A stretch of 64,000 nucleotides of DNA from 21-14-0-10-47-8 sp966211455. GTDB lineage: Bacteria > Bdellovibrionota > Bdellovibrionia > Bdellovibrionales > Bdellovibrionaceae. Made by a program: the position numbers and the translations under genes. Positions 61,581 to 64,000 of the stretch are shown in pieces; positions within the stretch are counted from its first letter, which is position 1, and the number at the start of each line of letters is the position of its first letter. A model generated the notes under the pieces. That model did not search any database, was not told the origin of the DNA, and worked only from the letters and a program-made list of their open reading frames with translations. The stretch is from the NCBI GenBank assembly GCA_966211455.1, contig CBIHNI010000003.1, positions 1 to 64,000 of the forward strand, in the 5' to 3' direction.

Positions 61581-62251
61581 AAGGCTTTCTCCAGTCGATA
61601 TCCCAATCCGTAGACCGATGATATTTTGATGGACTGAACGCCTGCTTTTTTCAATTTCGATCGAAGGTGACTGACGTGCGAGTCAATCGTGCGATCGTAG
61701 ATTTCGCCGTCTTTATCGAAAAGCTGCAACAAAGATTCGCGAGTCACAATGTTATCCGCTTTTTCGACAAAGCGCTGAAGGATATCAAATTCACGACGGT
61801 TGAGCTCGATTTGGTTGTCACCGAATCGCACCGTGCGCTGATCCAATAAAATCAAAAGATCTTCATAACGGAGCTGACGCTCACGAGTTTGCGGCTCGCG
61901 CAGAACGGCTTTCACCCGGGCGAGAAGCTCTTTGTTCCCGAAAGGCTTTCGCATGTAATCGTTGGCGCCAAGTTGGAGACCCGCCACGACCGAATCTTCG
62001 TCGGTTTGCGCGGTCAAAATAATCACCGGCAAACGCGAGCCAGCATCGCGCAGCTGTTTTAAGAAATCAAAGCCATGTCCGTCGGGAAGACCCAGGTCTA
62101 AAATCACCAGATGAAAAGAGTTCGCCGCATTCAGCTCTCGAGCTTGCTTGAGATTTTCGGCGCGGAAGAATTGATAGCCTTCCAGTTCGAGATTGATTTG
62201 CAGACCGCGAGCCAATCCTGGATCGTCTTCAACAAGCAGAATTTGAATCAT
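61577..62251 (-). CDS. OmpR/PhoB-family response regulator
   Basis: This gene encodes 224 residues. The receiver domain has Asp9-Asp10, the phosphorylation site Asp52 in LVILDLGLPDG, Thr80 and Lys102 (YMRKPFG). A winged-helix DNA-binding domain follows, with ELNRREFDILQRFVEKADNI and TIDSHVSHLRSKLKKAG. Its stop overlaps the kinase start (ATGA), so the two are partners. It is third in a four-gene operon after two exported proteins, 51 bases downstream of the second. Confidence 0.95.
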   Translation of the reverse strand: MIQILLVEDDPGLARGLQINLELEGYQFFRAENLKQARELNAANSFHLVILDLGLPDGHGFDFLKQLRDAGSRLPVIILTAQTDEDSVVAGLQLGANDYMRKPFGNKELLARVKAVLREPQTRERQLRYEDLLILLDQRTVRFGDNQIELNRREFDILQRFVEKADNIVTRESLLQLFDKDGEIYDRTIDSHVSHLRSKLKKAGVQSIKISSVYGLGYRLEKAL

Positions 62252-62302
62252 ATGTGGCTCCCAAAAAGGCTTCTGTTCTTATCGGTTCTTTCGTTTCTCA
62301 TC

Positions 62303-63187
62303 CTAAATTCCGAAGCCACTGGACCTAAGTCCATTGGTCGCGGATCCGTTCACCGGCCACGTTTGATAATAGGCCGGCCAGACAGTCGATCGCGTATTTT
62401 GCATCCATGGCATCACGCCGGTTCCATACATCGAGCTCGACACTCCGCCGATACCCATCATGTTACGGCCACCCATCGAACCCATGCCCATCGAAGTTCC
62501 CATGCTTGAGCCCATGCCGCCCATACTCACCATCGCCATCATGTTCATCATCGAACTCATATCCATATTTTGACTTTGTCCGCCGCGATTTGCTTGCATG
62601 CCTTGCATGGCCAGCGCATTTCCACCCCGCTGACTTTGTTGGCGCTGGGCTTTCTTCTTACATTTCTTCATTTTATCTTCGATGGCGTCTTCAATCTCTT
62701 CGCGCATGACAAGTGACATTTGCGGGGCGGACTCGCGTCGATCAGCGGAAGGCCCTTTGCCTCTTGGACCTCCTCCCGCCATGCTCATCATCTCTTTCAG
62801 GCTGTCCATGCCGCCATCTTCGTCGTCTGAATCTCCAAACAGCGGTTCGGTGGTCTTTGGTTGCGGACAATCCATGTTGTCAATTTTTTTGAGCATGCGT
62901 TCTTTCTGATGTTCAGCGGCTTGAAGGTCTTCTTCAGATTGCTTCTGCTTCTGAGTTTTCAAAGCCGCTTCCAGTTCGGCAATTCGACTTTTCATCAGAT
63001 CCATTTGCGTATTCGACGAAAGTTCGCACTGCAAACACGCACCGGTGGCTTCTGTCGCCGACTTGTTTTGAGGAGAAGGACCTGCCGCCCAGTCCGGGGG
63101 AGGACCCGGCGGCAAGTCCCGCATATCTGCCCGAGTTGGGAGGGCTGCGAGCAGAACCAAACTTGTAAACACGAAAATGAATTTCAT
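62303..63187 (-). CDS. Exported protein with Met/Gly-rich C-terminus
   Basis: This gene encodes 294 residues. AGGAG precedes the ATG and the signal peptide ends AALPTRADM. A Pro/Gly segment follows (PPGPPPDWAAGPSP), a short helix with ECQ/Cys pair (GACLQCELSSN), a coiled coil at about 65-105, and a charged middle with a Cys. From about residue 195 the chain is mainly Met, Gly and Ser (MVSMGGMGSSMGTSMGMGSM). Met-rich segments bind Cu(I) or Ag(I) in known periplasmic proteins. Whether this one does is inferred. Confidence 0.75.
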   Translation of the reverse strand: MKFIFVFTSLVLLAALPTRADMRDLPPGPPPDWAAGPSPQNKSATEATGACLQCELSSNTQMDLMKSRIAELEAALKTQKQKQSEEDLQAAEHQKERMLKKIDNMDCPQPKTTEPLFGDSDDEDGGMDSLKEMMSMAGGGPRGKGPSADRRESAPQMSLVMREEIEDAIEDKMKKCKKKAQRQQSQRGGNALAMQGMQANRGGQSQNMDMSSMMNMMAMVSMGGMGSSMGTSMGMGSMGGRNMMGIGGVSSSMYGTGVMPWMQNTRSTVWPAYYQTWPVNGSATNGLRSSGFGI

Positions 63188-63216
63188 AAAAACTCCTGAG
63201 CCGATACCGGCTTTAG

Positions 63217-63576
63217 TTACTGAGCGCCGACATTCTCACTGGTCGAAGAAACTTCGCGCGGAGGCTGTCCACCTGGAGGAGGTCCGCGATGTTTGGGAAC
63301 CGTTCCGCCTTTAGCGACAACGCACGCATCAAATTTTTCGATTTGTTCTCGGGTTGGTCTCACGCCAGATTCACGCGCAGGCAATGCCGTATCAGATGAA
63401 GACATACAAGCCTCTAATGCTGCCTTTGTTGCCGCGTCCATTTGTGGTGGAGGGCCGTCTGGACGTTGGCCCTGTTGCTGGGCCATCGCCGTTCCCAACA
63501 TCAAGCTGGTCGTCAAAACGATGCCCAAGAATCGGATCTCCACCCATGCCTTATTTGTTTTTGCATTCTGTTTCAT
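63217..63576 (-). CDS. Small exported Pro-rich protein, first gene of the kinase operon
   Basis: This gene encodes 119 residues from the ATG at 63576, chosen for an AGGAGG seven bases upstream and for the signal peptide (RFLGIVLTTSLMLGTAMAQ). A frame from 63696 has neither. The mature part starts QQQGQRPDGPPPQMD, has a helical centre with two cysteines (LEACMSSSD, FDACVVAKG) and ends in HRGPPPGGQPPRE. The two helical units around each Cys look similar, like a pair. Function unknown. It shares Pro/Gly-rich segments with the next gene and with the kinase sensor loop. Confidence 0.75.
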   Translation of the reverse strand: MKQNAKTNKAWVEIRFLGIVLTTSLMLGTAMAQQQGQRPDGPPPQMDAATKAALEACMSSSDTALPARESGVRPTREQIEKFDACVVAKGGTVPKHRGPPPGGQPPREVSSTSENVGAQ

Positions 63577-63747
63577 AAAAGCCTCCTGTTTTGTTGAAAC
63601 CAGTTTTTCAAACAACTGTTGAAACAAAATGGAAGATCGAAATATTTTTTTGAGACCGGAGATTCGTCTCAGGTCGAGACAGGTGTGACATTCCACAATC
63701 TTTCAATACTCCCTTGTCAATATAGACACATCCACAGAGGGGGATTT

Positions 63748-64000
63748 GTGAATCATCAAAGGAAACAGCTTTATAAAAGCATCTTCAGAAGTCTGCTAAT
63801 CATCGGACTTCTGGTCGCACTTGTCAGTTTTCAGAACTGTGCGGCCAGCAAAGATGTGGTCGGTGAGGACTCGAGTTCAACCACCGTCACCACGTCATCT
63901 TATTCGGATCCCAGTTCGATTTCTTTGATCACATCCCCAACTGTCACAGAAGGAAACACGGCCACCATCACCATCACGATGGCCAGCACCAGTTCTTCGG
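63748..64000 (+). CDS. Lipoprotein with Calx-beta-like repeats (5' part only)
   Basis: A GTG at 63748 follows GAGGGGG and opens a frame that stays open to the window end (84 codons). The signal peptide (SLLIIGLLVALVSFQNC) ends in a lipobox-like FQNC, so a lipoprotein is expected. After a Ser/Thr-rich linker the frame reaches SLITSPTVTEGNTATITITM, the start of a Calx-beta or Ig-like extracellular module. Large surface proteins of this kind often carry many repeats. The rest is outside the window. Confidence 0.7.
   Translation, partial: MNHQRKQLYKSIFRSLLIIGLLVALVSFQNCAASKDVVGEDSSSTTVTTSSYSDPSSISLITSPTVTEGNTATITITMASTSSS

Overview
The window looks like chromosomal DNA of a Gram-negative predatory-type bacterium, most likely Bdellovibrio or a close relative in Bdellovibrionota. 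This is inference. It rests on a very large secreted tail-fibre-like protein with a C-terminal S74 chaperone domain (the architecture of Bdellovibrio mosaic adhesive trimer fibres), a compact FHA/TadC/DUF192 operon, a NodB-type polysaccharide deacetylase lipoprotein, many unassigned Sec-exported proteins, and intermediate G+C content judged by eye. No rRNA, tRNA, CRISPR array or prophage was seen.

Layout. 0-8 kb: exported proteins of unknown function, including four adjacent co-directional paralogues (3274-7426). 8-12.4 kb: a REP-associated tyrosine transposase gene carrying REP-like palindromes inside and beside it, then a coupled MBL-fold exonuclease and a RecB-nuclease/Fe-S helicase fusion. 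12.6-15.3 kb: an operon for a dolichol-kinase-like protein, phosphatidylserine synthase and aspartate-semialdehyde dehydrogenase. 15.4-17.8 kb: an outer-membrane-like protein and a chemoreceptor. 18-23.2 kb: an AT-richer island with an exported RHS/YD-repeat protein ending in a JAMM-like DUF4329 domain, and an ATGA-coupled exported candidate immunity gene. 23.4-30.2 kb: a transglutaminase/TPR protein, an ExbB-ExbD operon and a degenerate sulfatase-fold lipoprotein. 30.5-37.3 kb: six overlapping genes (TadC, DUF192, three FHA proteins, a PP2C-like protein lacking its metal-site motif). 37.3-45.8 kb: Maf, the giant fibre, YggS, ProC, DivIVA, YggU and a toxin-antitoxin pair. 45.9-55.7 kb: thioredoxin 2, a Cys-less rhodanese, an MFS transporter, a barrel protein, ValS and the deacetylase. 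56-64 kb: AspS, an RpoH-type sigma factor with a long N-terminal extension, and a four-gene operon of two exported Pro/Gly/Met-rich proteins with a response regulator and sensor kinase. The start of a Calx-beta-like lipoprotein runs off the right edge.

The most promising undescribed elements are non-coding. Three intergenic copies (46205, 53364, 56255) of a roughly 95-nt element share a near-invariant core next to two hairpins whose stems differ by compensatory changes, as expected of a structured RNA or mobile palindromic repeat. A hairpin array at 30371-30480 may be a diverged relative. Two long tandem hairpins at 56086-56186 share an AGTT-centred loop. Among proteins, the exported RHS/JAMM toxin-immunity candidate, the four-paralogue cluster, the FHA/pseudo-phosphatase operon and the kinase operon with Met-rich partners deserve follow-up.

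Starts were chosen from ribosome-binding sites, gene overlaps and family length. Several genes appear to begin with GTG or TTG. All family assignments come from motif recognition without database searches.
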